Made by a program: the position numbers and the translations under genes
Source of the DNA: Novosphingobium resinovorum
GTDB lineage: Bacteria; Pseudomonadota; Alphaproteobacteria; Sphingomonadales; Sphingomonadaceae
NCBI RefSeq assembly: GCF_001742225.1
Contig: NZ_CP017077.1
Coordinates: forward strand, 682,001 to 746,000
Reading direction: 5' to 3'
DNA: 64,000 bases
Part shown: positions 9,821 to 18,482 of the stretch, piece after piece
Position numbering within the stretch: position 1 is the stretch's first letter
Layout of the letters: every line of letters begins with the position of its first letter
Notes under the pieces: model-generated
The model's database searches: none
Told to the model about the DNA's origin: nothing
Seen by the model: the letters and a program-made list of their open reading frames with translations, nothing else

Positions 9821-11197
9821 TCAGGTAGCGAAGCATAGTGCCTGAGCCATACGTTTTAGGCGGGTTGTGGGAATATAGTTCGGTTCTGGGTGCGGCGGGG
9901 AGTGTTGATTAATGTCGCCGACCCAGAGTTGGAGACGGACAGCTCCGATGGCGTCACTGAATGTCAGGTTGGTTTTTCGATACCAGGCGGCGGAATAAGG
10001 GGTGCTTTTAATGGTCAACAGATCGCAGGCCCATAGCGATATTAGGCTGTAGAGACCCAGCAGCGCCGGCGTGGTTCGCGCTATGGCTTTGTCGGTCCAC
10101 TGGCGCTGTGTTTCGACACCAAGGTGAGCGCGGGTTTCTGCAAAGGTGACCTCGATCTGCCATCGGCGGACGTAGAGGGCGATCATCTCGGCGGGCTCGA
10201 GGGTGATGTCGGTACTGAAGAAGGCCTGCGGGTCGCGCTTTCCGTCAGGATCGCGAACCAGGACCCAGCGGACCGGCAAGACCGGGGTGCCGGGCCTGTA
10301 CCATAGGGCGATGTCAGATGTGATCTCGAGCGTCTTGCCGCCCGCATGGCCATACCAGGCAGAGACGAGAATGCTGGTCCAGCGTGTCGCCGGGTTGGCG
10401 AGCAGGGTCTTGAGTTTTGGTAATGCTCGCCCTTTCTGTGCGGGGCGCCCCATCGTGCGTGCCGTTCGCCCCGCAGGCTGTGCAAACAAGTTGGCATCGA
10501 GCCGCAGTCGGCTGATGAGTGTGGCCCGGCGGACAATTGCATGTGCCAGTTCGTGGACAGCAAAGCTGCTGTCGCCAATGAAGATGATCCGCCGACCCGG
10601 CAGCCAGCGAGACAGCTGTAGCGCGCCCTGCCGCGCCCAGTCCGTCAGCAATTTATGACGACAGCCGCGTTGACGGTTCGATCGTTCCGAAGGAGCGAGC
10701 AACGTCAAGACTGGCAGCGCTTTGATCAGGCGGGTCCATGACACCGGGGTGAGCACCATAAAACTGAGCCAGCGCAGTCCGCTAGCTTTGACGAAATGGC
10801 CGTGACTGGAGCGGACCGGGTCGCGGTAGATACCCCGTGCGGTGATCCGGCGCCCCCATCGCCGCTCAATGGTGTCGTCCATACCGATGACCACAGGACC
10901 ATCGGGCACGAGCCGTTCGACCACAATGCCCAGTAAACGCCTGGCAACGGCACGGGAGCTCCAGCGGGCGCGGTTGAGGATCTGGTGATAGGTTGCAAAG
11001 TTGGCAGCATCGCCCCGGCCGGTCACGCGCAGGCAAGACGTGACGGTCCGTTTGCCCGTGGCCAGCACGCCCCCCATCACAAGAACAAGTACATGCTCCC
11101 AACTGGGAGCCGTAAAGCAGGGACGCCATGCCTGCAGCCATTGGCGCAGGATCTGGGGGACGGGATCGCCGATCACGGCCTTGTTCTGGTCCAACAT
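9821..11197 (-). CDS. IS701-family DDE transposase
   Basis: Predicted cut-and-paste transposase of about 458 residues from ATG 11197, a usual length for the family. Candidate catalytic landmarks are VIGMDDTIERRWG (first Asp), IFIGDSSFAVHELA (second Asp) and RRWQIEVTFAETRAHLG (Glu). The frame remains open upstream to 11395, but that extension is poorly protein-like and would run antisense over the passenger gene. The stop codon lies 1 base inside the left inverted repeat. The gene looks intact, so the element may be active. Confidence 0.87.
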   Translation of the reverse strand: MLDQNKAVIGDPVPQILRQWLQAWRPCFTAPSWEHVLVLVMGGVLATGKRTVTSCLRVTGRGDAANFATYHQILNRARWSSRAVARRLLGIVVERLVPDGPVVIGMDDTIERRWGRRITARGIYRDPVRSSHGHFVKASGLRWLSFMVLTPVSWTRLIKALPVLTLLAPSERSNRQRGCRHKLLTDWARQGALQLSRWLPGRRIIFIGDSSFAVHELAHAIVRRATLISRLRLDANLFAQPAGRTARTMGRPAQKGRALPKLKTLLANPATRWTSILVSAWYGHAGGKTLEITSDIALWYRPGTPVLPVRWVLVRDPDGKRDPQAFFSTDITLEPAEMIALYVRRWQIEVTFAETRAHLGVETQRQWTDKAIARTTPALLGLYSLISLWACDLLTIKSTPYSAAWYRKTNLTFSDAIGAVRLQLWVGDINQHSPPHPEPNYIPTTRLKRMAQALCFAT

Positions 11198-11302
11198 CCC
11201 ATGCTTCGAGTCCTGACTGAAGCACGTTGCAACGCTTAGGCTGTTGCCATGCGGTGAGGTGACTCGGATATGCTGTGACCTGACGGCGGCAATGGATGCA
11301 CC

Positions 11303-11587
11303 ATGAAAGACGAGGAAATCATTCTGCGCATCGAAACGTTCGACGCGGCCAACGGCGGCGGCGTCGGATGGTATGAGAACAAAGGCGCTTACCATCTCTA
11401 TCTGCTGGCAACCGAGGCACCGATCGCCCGCCTCAAGCCTGTCGGCACGCGTGACGAAGTCAGGCTCGGCTACTGGTCACACCAGCGAAAATGGGAAAAT
11501 ATCGATGATATGGGCGGATGCGTCTTGCCCCTCGATCAAGCACTCGACCACGTTGCTGAAAACAGCATCTTCTGGACCTGGACCTGA
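11303..11587 (+). CDS. Passenger protein of the IS701-like element, unknown function
   Basis: A 94-residue protein (MKDEEIILRIETFDAANGGG...) with balanced composition, many aromatic residues (GVGWYENKGAYHLYLL, FWTWT end) and no membrane segment. It lies inside the inverted repeats, ends 7 bases before the right one, and is divergent from the transposase with about 105 bases between starts. I do not recognise a family. Because it travels with the element it may serve regulation or host fitness; this is inference only. Confidence 0.6.
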   Translation: MKDEEIILRIETFDAANGGGVGWYENKGAYHLYLLATEAPIARLKPVGTRDEVRLGYWSHQRKWENIDDMGGCVLPLDQALDHVAENSIFWTWT

Positions 11588-11620
11588 CCAAAAACGTACA
11601 AAGTCGAGCTAAGAAGGCGA

Positions 11621-12799
11621 TCAACAACTGCAGGGCATGGTCAATTTAAACCTCGTCCCCTCGTCAGAAGAACTAACCTCAATGGAGCCGCCGTGCGCCT
11701 TGGCGATCTCGCTTGCTATGAAGAGGCCGAGGCCGAGACCGTTCGCCGATTGTCCCTCTGCGGATTGCGTGAACGGCTGAAACAGCGTCGGCAGGACTTC
11801 ATCCGGGATCGGGGTACCGCCATTCGAGACGCTCAGGGTGAAAGTGCCGCCAGCGGATGTCGCAGTCACGGCGATGGGTTCGTCCACCGCTCCGTGGGTA
11901 AGGGCATTGCCGACGAGATTCGAGACGAGTTGCGTTATGCGCTCGACGTCACACGTCACCGCCTCTTCGAGTTTGAGGTTCAGGTCGACGATCCTGTCTG
12001 GGTGGACAATCTGGAGTTCCGCGATCACCTGCTCGATCGGGACGGACATCCTCGGCACGAGCACCGACCGCAGCGTCAGTCCGGACCCGAGACGACCGCG
12101 TGCGAAGTCGAGTAAATCATTGATCAGCAAGCTGATACGCCGGGTGCTTTGCAGCAGCTGCGTCAGTATCCAGCCGGATTTCTCGTCGGTTTGCGTCCTG
12201 CCGAGCATGGTGATGCCAGCTTCGATAGCAGCGACCGGATTTCGCAAGTCGTGCCCTAGAATAGCGATGAAGCGTTCGCGGATTTCAGCTGTCTGCCCCG
12301 CTTCCAGGAGTTGATCCTCCTTGCGAACAAGATCGTCCTGCAAGTCGAGCTGAAGGCCGATCAACTGCGCGAAATTCTCGAACGTGGCGATGATGCCGGG
12401 GTTGGAGAGCTTGGCTGGAAGAGGATCGAGCGCGCACAACGTCCCGAAGAAGCTCCCGTCTTTTCTCAGGATTGGGATCGAGATGTAACTCTCGAAGCCG
12501 TACTGCCTCGGCGTGTGGTGATCGCGAAAGACAGGATCATACGCGACATGATCGATGATCACGCCTTGGCCGGAATCGCGGATTTCGTCGCAGATCGTGG
12601 TCTTCAAGTCGAGCGAGCCGCCGACGCCGAGCCCGAACCCGATTTCATCCCGGACAGCGCAGGCGGTCCAGCTCGTGTCGGTGACGCGCGCCACCGCAGC
12701 GAAACGAAGGCCAGTGATGCGGCAAGCGATTTCGAGGATGGATGGCACCGCATCGATGCGCGCAATCGCCGCAATATCGCTCCCCAACGCTTTCGTCAT
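11621..12799 (-). CDS. GAF-domain sensor histidine kinase
   Basis: A soluble 392-residue kinase. A GAF domain spans ~20-155 (ICDEIRDSGQGVIIDHVAYD, ESYISIPILRKDG). HisKA has the H box FIAILGHDLRNPVAA (His at ~184), and the HATPase domain has QLVSNLVGNALTHG (N box) and GLGLGLFIASEIAKAHGG (G2 box). The family autophosphorylates on His and passes phosphate to a response regulator. The nearest candidate partner, upstream at 13101-13486, is decayed. The gene ends just before the IS701 right border but keeps the expected C-terminus, so it seems undamaged. Confidence 0.88.
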   Translation of the reverse strand: MTKALGSDIAAIARIDAVPSILEIACRITGLRFAAVARVTDTSWTACAVRDEIGFGLGVGGSLDLKTTICDEIRDSGQGVIIDHVAYDPVFRDHHTPRQYGFESYISIPILRKDGSFFGTLCALDPLPAKLSNPGIIATFENFAQLIGLQLDLQDDLVRKEDQLLEAGQTAEIRERFIAILGHDLRNPVAAIEAGITMLGRTQTDEKSGWILTQLLQSTRRISLLINDLLDFARGRLGSGLTLRSVLVPRMSVPIEQVIAELQIVHPDRIVDLNLKLEEAVTCDVERITQLVSNLVGNALTHGAVDEPIAVTATSAGGTFTLSVSNGGTPIPDEVLPTLFQPFTQSAEGQSANGLGLGLFIASEIAKAHGGSIEVSSSDEGTRFKLTMPCSC

Positions 12800-13100
12800 T
12801 CACTTCGTCCTATCTGTCAGACCAGCCCGATCGATCGCAGCCATGCCCTTATTAACCCGACCCAGTAGCCGCCCTGCGCAACGCTTCGCCGAGGCGCCAC
12901 GGAACGCAGCATCGGCTTGGACAATCGACATCGAGCGGCTCACGCAGAGCAATGGCGTCCGCAATCTGGTCGAATACCATCGACAGGGATAACCGGCCAA
13001 ATTGATGATCGGCAAGAAAAACGTTGTCGGCCAACCGGAGTTCATCCTGCTCCGGGGGCAGCGTCGAGCCATTGTCAGTCCACCCGCCACTCCGTCCTCG
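12800..13100 (-). other. No confident gene; possible small remnant
   Basis: On the minus strand one frame reads QDELRLADNVFLADHQFG and DQIADAIALREPLDVD, which looks protein-like, but has no good start and is linked to other frames. It may be a decayed small gene lying between the kinase and receiver genes. Confidence 0.3.
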
Positions 13101-13486
13101 TTAGGCACTCAGACGCACACGCAATGGCACCTCGCCAAGCGCCTTAGCGGTAAAAGGCTTCTGGAGTTTGGGAACATTCGTGAAGCGCGCGTCCACTCCA
13201 GCCCCGGTGTAGCCGCTGACAAATACAAACGGGATGCCACGGCCTTCCAGAACTTCAGCGATGGGATAGGATTGAACGCCGTGCAGGTTGATATCCAGCA
13301 CGCCGATCTCGAATTCACCGCCATTTGCTGCCTTGAGACCACACTCGAGATTGGCAGCCGATGCGACCACCTCATAGCCTCGCCGACACAGTAGCAGGCG
13401 GAGATGTAATCTGAATGTCCGCTTCCAAGCACGACAAAATCGCTGTCGAACGTTTCGGATGGGCGCGTTACGGCTGGGCAGCTCAC
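13101..13486 (-). pseudogene. Single-domain response regulator (receiver), frameshifted
   Basis: The C-terminal two thirds reads as a receiver domain: RRGYEVVASAANLE, VLDINLHG with the phospho-acceptor Asp, PFVFVSGY and the conserved Lys-Pro of LQKPF. The N-terminus is spread over three frames: FVVL, then LEADIQI, then LHLRLLLCRRG, which together would give a normal first strand and helix. Two small indels near 13405-13435 are needed to join them. It was probably a partner for the neighbouring GAF kinase and is now likely inactive. Confidence 0.6.
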
Positions 13487-13731
13487 GCCGTACCACTGCC
13501 GCGCAATCGGTCCCGGGCCCGATCATAGCCGATCTGCGCTCGGCGACTTACGCCGCGACGAGAGGAACTGCTGACTTATGCGATACGACGTTGAAGAGCC
13601 GAGCCCGCTAAGCCTCATCACGACGGACGGTATTGCCATCTTGGACTGAGCATTAGCAGGCAACGGCCATAGGAAAAGGAACGGTGTGTCGCTATCCGAC
13701 GGCGATTAACGGGTAAGCGACACGCTCTAAT

Positions 13732-13974
13732 CTAGCGGCAGACACGAACTCGGCGGTGGTGACGCCATTCGGTCCAGCAACGGCGATGATCGCGATATGC
13801 GCGATTGCTCCAATGACGTGGTCGATCATACCTGCGATAATCGCGATAGCGATGATGGTCCCGATCGCGATGCTCCCAGCGATGATGATCACGCGGGTGG
13901 GCTTCTGCCGAGGCACTCATGCCGATGCCGGTGACTGCCATCGCAAGAGCAAGAGAAAGCTTGAAAATTTTCAT
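13732..13974 (-). CDS. Small secreted His/Arg-rich protein
   Basis: The 80-residue product starts at ATG 13974 behind a strong GGAGG (8 bases upstream). A Sec signal peptide (MKIFKLSLALAMAVTGIGMS, cleavage near SAEA-HP) leads to a mature part made almost only of His, Arg, Asp, Tyr and Trp (RDHHRWEHRDRDHHRYRDYR). Such RcnB-like periplasmic proteins are frequent in sphingomonads. Metal or envelope-stress roles have been proposed for related proteins; none is shown here. Confidence 0.75.
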   Translation of the reverse strand: MKIFKLSLALAMAVTGIGMSASAEAHPRDHHRWEHRDRDHHRYRDYRRYDRPRHWSNRAYRDHRRCWTEWRHHRRVRVCR

Positions 13975-14177
13975 AGTCGCCTCCGTTTGGGAGGTCAGCA
14001 ATGTGCGAGCCGCATGAATTGCTGCTGTACGCCTCGGCCAACTGCGCCGCGTGCGCCGTGTACCGCTGCGCCCCCAGCTTGGCACCCATCGTTTAGCTGT
14101 GTTGGAGGCAAATCAAGCAGCTCACTTCAAACATTCCTGAAAGGTCCACGTCGCGTTTCAGCGCCACGCGTTGGCGC

Positions 14178-14369
14178 TCAATGGGCAGACGGAGATGTGG
14201 TGACTGCAGCGGTCACGCTTGCTGGCTGGGCTGCGCGCCAGGCATTCTTGCCATGGCTGACCATCGGCACCCCGCATTCGTCGCAGAGCGCTCGATAATC
14301 ATCGTTCTTGCCTCGCGAGATCGAGACAGAGGATGGCTTATGCCGACCAAGAGCGCACAGAAACCGCAT
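14178..14369 (-). CDS. Small cysteine-containing conserved protein
   Basis: A 63-residue protein from ATG 14369 (MRFLCALGRHKPSS...) with a CDECGVPM motif. I recognise the LCALGRH ... CxxCG pattern as a small uncharacterised family in sphingomonads. It has too few cysteines for a full zinc ribbon, although His residues could complete a site. It is divergent from the S1/P1 nuclease gene with about 200 bases between. Confidence 0.6.
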   Translation of the reverse strand: MRFLCALGRHKPSSVSISRGKNDDYRALCDECGVPMVSHGKNAWRAAQPASVTAAVTTSPSAH

Positions 14370-14573
14370 TGCGTGACCATAGGCTATCGCAGGGTCCTCC
14401 GCAGGCATGCAGTTGCCCACACCCTGTGGATAGCGGGGAAAACTGCCCCGATTTGCGATAGACTGCATCGATGGTGGACATGCCCCCTCCAATTGCCCGT
14501 AAGGAGAGGCATCCGTGAAAGACTGTTGGCAGCGGCGGTCTGCCGGATCGCCTGCTCTCGCAAAGGAAATCGA

Positions 14574-15383
14574 ATGCGTTTCGCCACTGCGGCCGTAATG
14601 GGCGCTGCCATTGCCATCTCGAACCCTGCAATGGCCTGGGGACCGATAGGGCATCGTATCACAGGTGCAATCGCCCAGGACAACCTCAGCGGCGTGGCGC
14701 GGGCTAAGGTCGAGATCCTGCTTGGTGAGGTAGACCTTGCCGAGGCCGCGACCTGGCCCGACGAAATGCGATCGGACCCGGCAGAGTTCTGGCAGAAGAC
14801 GTCGCCTGCCTGGCACTATGTGACAGTGGCAGGCGATGACTACGCGCCATCGGATGAACCCGGACAGGGTGATGGGCTGAGCGCACTCAAGCGCTACACA
14901 GCTGTCCTGCGTGATCCGAAGGCATCGGCCGACGATCAGCGAACAGCCTTGCGATTTGTCGTCCATATCATTGGTGACCTGCATCAGCCGCTTCACGTGG
15001 GAACGGGCACCGACAGGGGCGGCAACGCTGTAAAGGTCACATGGTTTGACAAGCCCACGAACCTGCACACGATCTGGGATTCCAGCATGATCGAGCAGCG
15101 GGCGCTGGCCTACTCGGAATACGCGCATTGGCTGGAGCGTTCGACGACGCCTCAGCAAGTCATTCAGTGGAATGAGCGCAACCCGATGGTCTGGATTCAC
15201 GAGAGCATTGCGATCCGCAAGAAGGCCTACCCCACCGATACCGCCCTCTCATACGACTACGCCTATCAACACCGTGAGGACATCGACAGTCGGTTGAAGA
15301 TGGCTGGCGTTCGCATCGCGGCTTACCTGAACTGGGTTTTTGAAACTCCGGATGCCGAGGCAAAAACCACGAAGCGACGGTAG
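14574..15383 (+). CDS. S1/P1-family zinc-dependent nuclease, secreted
   Basis: Predicted periplasmic or extracellular single-strand nuclease/nucleotidase using three zinc ions. ATG 14574 follows AAAGGA. A signal peptide ends at NPAMA, leaving a mature N-terminal Trp (WGPIGHRITG), which in this family binds zinc with its amino group and carbonyl. Other ligands are visible: His of GHR, Asp of TWPDE, His of AWHYV, and HIIGDLHQPLH. The length (269 residues) is normal. The open frame extends upstream to 14181 but lacks family character. It fits with the nearby phosphatase and 2H phosphoesterase as nucleotide or phosphate-scavenging functions. Confidence 0.9.
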   Translation: MRFATAAVMGAAIAISNPAMAWGPIGHRITGAIAQDNLSGVARAKVEILLGEVDLAEAATWPDEMRSDPAEFWQKTSPAWHYVTVAGDDYAPSDEPGQGDGLSALKRYTAVLRDPKASADDQRTALRFVVHIIGDLHQPLHVGTGTDRGGNAVKVTWFDKPTNLHTIWDSSMIEQRALAYSEYAHWLERSTTPQQVIQWNERNPMVWIHESIAIRKKAYPTDTALSYDYAYQHREDIDSRLKMAGVRIAAYLNWVFETPDAEAKTTKRR

Positions 15384-15644
15384 TCCAAGCCACCGTTCTC
15401 CGACTTTTCCCACGTCGCACGGCAGGTTCGGCATGGCCGAACCTGCGATCTGTAAGAAGCGAAGTGGGGCTCCTTCACCGGGTGGCCATTCGGCGCTGCC
15501 GAGGCACTACCGCTTGCGAGTCCCTTTCTTCGACACCTTCACGTTCTGCACGCCGGGCCGCACCTGCGCGGATGTCGGCCTGCGAGACCCGGACCAGCAG
15601 GATGGTGGTGTCTTCCAGATCGTCTTCGACGCTCTGGACCTCCC

Positions 15645-15966
15645 GTGGCTGCGCCCGAGATCACGGAAGTCATCGGCGCGCTGATGGAGAATGCAGTCCG
15701 GTTGCCCGCCGGGGAGTTGCGATCAGCGGAATCGCCGAGGCCGGAATGATCTGCGTCTTCATCGATGACAATGGCCCGGCATGGATGCCGGGCGGATCGA
15801 TAACGCCCTCGCACGTGGCGCGCGCCTGGATGAGGCGGGTTCGGGCCACAGCTTCGGTCTGGCGATCGTCAAGGAACTGGTCGATGCGACGGGGGGCACG
15901 ATGGAGTTTGATGAGGCTCCTATCGGAGGCCTGCGGGTGGCTCTGAGCTGGACCTCAGGGTCTTAG
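15645..15966 (+). pseudogene. Sensor histidine kinase, decayed C-terminal ATPase fragment
   Basis: Across three frames one reads the HATPase motifs in order: PEITEVIGALMENAVR (N box), ISGIAEAGMICVFIDDNGP (G1) and EAGSGHSFGLAIVKELVDAT (G2). Frameshifts lie near 15703 and 15779. No H-box domain is found upstream. The fragment ends 4 bases into the convergent Nudix gene. Confidence 0.7.
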
Positions 15967-16379
15967 CCGCTTGGATCTGAAGGGCTTGGGGCGTCGGAGA
16001 ACCTTGAAGCAAAAGCCGCAAGAGCACGAAGCATCCCCTCGTCCTGCAATCGTGCCCGCGCTTCCGAAACCGAGAACCAGGCACGCTGTCGCACGGCCAT
16101 TTCTGGCCACTGCTCCAGTTCTTCCAGCACCGCAAGCGGATAGATCTGCGCTTGACTGGGATCGGCCAGTGAAGACGCCAACAGGGGCTTGGCCGAGACC
16201 GAGCCGCGTACTCCGGCTTCCTCAAACGCTTCGATGGCAGCACGTTGCGCCGCCGTTTCACCCGCCTCTATTTTTCCCTTGGGCAGGATCCACTTGCCCT
16301 TGCGGCGAGACGTCACCAGCAGGATCTCGAGGCCGTCGCTTGTCCGGCGGTAAGGAAGGGCGTGCGTCTGAAGAGGCAT
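15963..16379 (-). CDS. Nudix hydrolase
   Basis: A 138-residue single-domain Nudix protein. The box GKIEAGETAAQRAAIEAFEE followed by AGV matches GX5EX7REUXEEXGU except that Ile replaces the Arg; this occurs in diphosphoinositol or dinucleoside polyphosphate type members. The N-terminal LPYRR ... ILLVTSRRKGKWILPKG also fits that group. Inferred reaction: hydrolysis of a nucleoside diphosphate-X or (di)nucleoside polyphosphate. It is convergent with the kinase fragment and stands alone. Confidence 0.87.
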   Translation of the reverse strand: MPLQTHALPYRRTSDGLEILLVTSRRKGKWILPKGKIEAGETAAQRAAIEAFEEAGVRGSVSAKPLLASSLADPSQAQIYPLAVLEELEQWPEMAVRQRAWFSVSEARARLQDEGMLRALAAFASRFSDAPSPSDPSG

Positions 16380-16465
16380 ATTTCAACTCTGTAACGCCGT
16401 CGACGCAATCCTAATCGGGTTACGACGCCAAGGCAGGCAACAGCGAAGCGTGCATCAACTTAACT

Positions 16466-17269
16466 TCAAAAGCGCGGCATGACCCGCTGATTCAGGAGCA
16501 ATGCTTCCGCATCGCAGCCGGTGGGCTTCTCACCGGTCTGGCGCAGGGCGTCGAGTTCCGCTTTTGCAGCGGCACGGTCAGCCTGGTACTCGGGCTTGGT
16601 TTGCACCAGCGCCATCGTGGCGGTGGCTGACAGCATGCCCGCTTCGACAGCACTCTCGTTATGAGCACCGCACACAAAGCGGCTGTCGCCGTAAGCCCGG
16701 CCACGTTCGAGGATCGGCTGCGCGCGATCGGGTGCGATGCTTGAAAGGACGAGCGCCCAGGTCCATCCCCAGGTCGTATGACCGGAGGGATAGTCATAGC
16801 TCATCCCGTGCTTCTTCTCGTCGTACAGCTCGGATTCGGGCTGGCAGATCCGGCCCTTGTCGATCGTGAAAGGGCGGTGCCGCTGGTAGACCGCTTTCGC
16901 CCTGCTGGACTGCGCACCCGTGTCTGAGCCCGCGCGTTCGATCAGCATCATGAGCTTCGGGGCATTCTGCGGCGTGAGCTTGACTCCCACCGCGCAGCTG
17001 AAATCGCGCGCCAGCGCCGGCACCATATAGTCGGCATCCTGTGTGGCCAACTGCCAGCGCGGGGTATCCGCGAGCTTGCGCGTGGCCTTGAAAATCTTGC
17101 GGTCGGTTTCGTAGCGCGGATCACCGGGGCGAGGCGCCGGCTCAACGACATGCGTCACATCGAACTCGCCCGGTTCCAGATAGCCCCTGGGTCTTTCGTT
17201 CGAGGTTGCGGATGCGGCGATGAGCACAGTTGCGGTCACTGCAGCGGCAATCGACAGTTTGAACTTCAA
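16466..17269 (-). CDS. Class A (PAP2-type) acid phosphatase, periplasmic
   Basis: A 267-residue non-specific acid phosphatase. A signal peptide covers ~1-22 (MKFKLSIAAAVTATVLIAAS). The phosphatase signature KX6RP-PSGH-SRX5HX3D is present as KAVYQRHRP, YDYPSGHTTW and SRFVCGAHNESA. In the last motif the final Asp is Ala (HNESA), while the nucleophile His and the phosphate-binding Lys/Arg are kept. I believe the Ala variant also occurs in related proteins, so activity may be kept. Probably releases phosphate from organic esters in the periplasm. Confidence 0.87.
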   Translation of the reverse strand: MKFKLSIAAAVTATVLIAASATSNERPRGYLEPGEFDVTHVVEPAPRPGDPRYETDRKIFKATRKLADTPRWQLATQDADYMVPALARDFSCAVGVKLTPQNAPKLMMLIERAGSDTGAQSSRAKAVYQRHRPFTIDKGRICQPESELYDEKKHGMSYDYPSGHTTWGWTWALVLSSIAPDRAQPILERGRAYGDSRFVCGAHNESAVEAGMLSATATMALVQTKPEYQADRAAAKAELDALRQTGEKPTGCDAEALLLNQRVMPRF

Positions 17270-17391
17270 GGCAGGTCTCCAATCTTCGAAGAGCTAGGCC
17301 GAGCATTCCGGAAACGTCAATATGACAGTTATGTGACAACGCGGATCTTTGACGAACAAGGAGCGCCCACCGCCATCCGTGAGCAGCGTGA

Positions 17392-18066
17392 TCATGCCTT
17401 GCAGCGATATTCCGCCAACGTCCTGACCAGTTGCCCGTTCGCGTCAACGATCCCCAGACCAATACCTGTCACCCCGCCCTCGGCGCGCGGCGGACGGGAG
17501 GCCACATCCGCCATATACTTGCCCAGGTCTGGAGTGGCCTCGTTTGCAAGAAGGGTCAGGTGGGGATCAAACTGCATGAACACGTTCGGCGACCCATAGC
17601 GTTCGAAAGCGGGCAGCTTTGCAGGGTATTCCTTCATCCACGATGGCGGGGCTAGGTCGTGCGATCGCAATGGTTCTGCCGCCAACGTCATCTCATCGGC
17701 CAGCCTTTGCAGAGGGGCCGATCTCTCGACCTTCAAGAACAGCCAGTTCGAGGCAGTCCTTTGCAGGCCGGTGACCGTGAGCGGGAATGACCTACACGCC
17801 TTCGCGGCCTTGGCGACAGCAGCTTTCAGCGCAGGCGCCGCGGATGCCGGGTATTGCGTCAGGTAAAGCGTGACGTGTGCCGGATGGCCTTGCGCATGAA
17901 ACGTGGTCATGCCCCTAGCAGCGAGATCGACGCTCGCTTCCGTTACCGCGTCAACGATGGACGGTGAGGGGATCGCGTAAATGTCAATGCTGAGCCTGTC
18001 CTCTGCTTGCAAGGGGTAGGCCGTAACCAAAGCTGCGATCAGGGCCATCCGGGGTATTTGCGGCAT
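17392..18066 (-). CDS. 2H phosphoesterase-superfamily protein, periplasmic
   Basis: The 224-residue product from ATG 18066 has a short signal peptide (MPQIPRMALIAALVTAYPLQ, cleavage near QA-ED). Two HxT motifs, HVTLYLT (~63) and HLTLLAN (~174), mark the 2H superfamily (2'-5' RNA ligase, cyclic phosphodiesterase). The substrate is unknown; a secreted member next to the acid phosphatase may act on cyclic or oligonucleotide phosphates. The frame is open to 18204, but the start chosen gives the signal peptide. Confidence 0.72.
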   Translation of the reverse strand: MPQIPRMALIAALVTAYPLQAEDRLSIDIYAIPSPSIVDAVTEASVDLAARGMTTFHAQGHPAHVTLYLTQYPASAAPALKAAVAKAAKACRSFPLTVTGLQRTASNWLFLKVERSAPLQRLADEMTLAAEPLRSHDLAPPSWMKEYPAKLPAFERYGSPNVFMQFDPHLTLLANEATPDLGKYMADVASRPPRAEGGVTGIGLGIVDANGQLVRTLAEYRCKA

Positions 18067-18482
18067 ATGACTGTGCTCGGGCCGGGAGAAATAGAGGGAG
18101 CGATATTTAGCGGCGCCTTCGACGGATCGGCAAATTCTTCCGCACAAGACACGTGCTGGAATCTGCGAATCCGACGACCTAAGGTTCCTCAGATCAAACC
18201 CCATCTTAATGCTGCAGAATGGCAGGTTCCAGGAATCATGTTTGGAATGCTAAGCGACCGGAATGGGGCGCGTAGCAGCCCCTTGCGCCATCCACCCATG
18301 TCGGTCATTCAACGCCCGGATTTCATTTCCCGGCAGCGGACGGTCCGCAGTGGCTTGTGCTCTCAAAATCGCTGGCGCCTTGTCTCAAGGCGGCTTCAAT
18401 GTCGACCATCTAAATCGAACTCTGGTAGCAGGGGCTTCCGTGCCGTAAGCCACAGCCTCCTGCATGGACAACAAGAGAGCTT
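18067..18482. other. Upstream region of the chemosensory operon
   Basis: About 415 bases without a convincing gene. It presumably holds the divergent promoters of the 2H gene and the chemosensory operon, but I could not pick clear promoter boxes. A partly palindromic stretch ggacggtccgc lies near 18340. Confidence 0.45.

Larger units (their letters stand above)
9806..11608 (-). mobile_element. IS701-like insertion sequence, complete, with passenger gene
   Basis: Perfect 14 bp terminal inverted repeats are visible: ctcgactttgtacg at 9806-9819 and its complement cgtacaaagtcgag at 11595-11608. The flanks carry ctaag on both sides (9801-9805 and 11609-11613), consistent with a target-site duplication. 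The 1803 bp unit holds the transposase gene on the minus strand and a divergent 94-codon gene on the plus strand. The right end lies 7 bases beyond the stop codon of the GAF histidine kinase gene. Confidence 0.85.

Noticed and set aside
13692..13916. Highly hydrophobic minus-strand frame rich in Ile and Ala
   Set aside because: It is another frame of the small His/Arg-rich secreted protein gene; the low-complexity DNA produces the apparent hydrophobicity.
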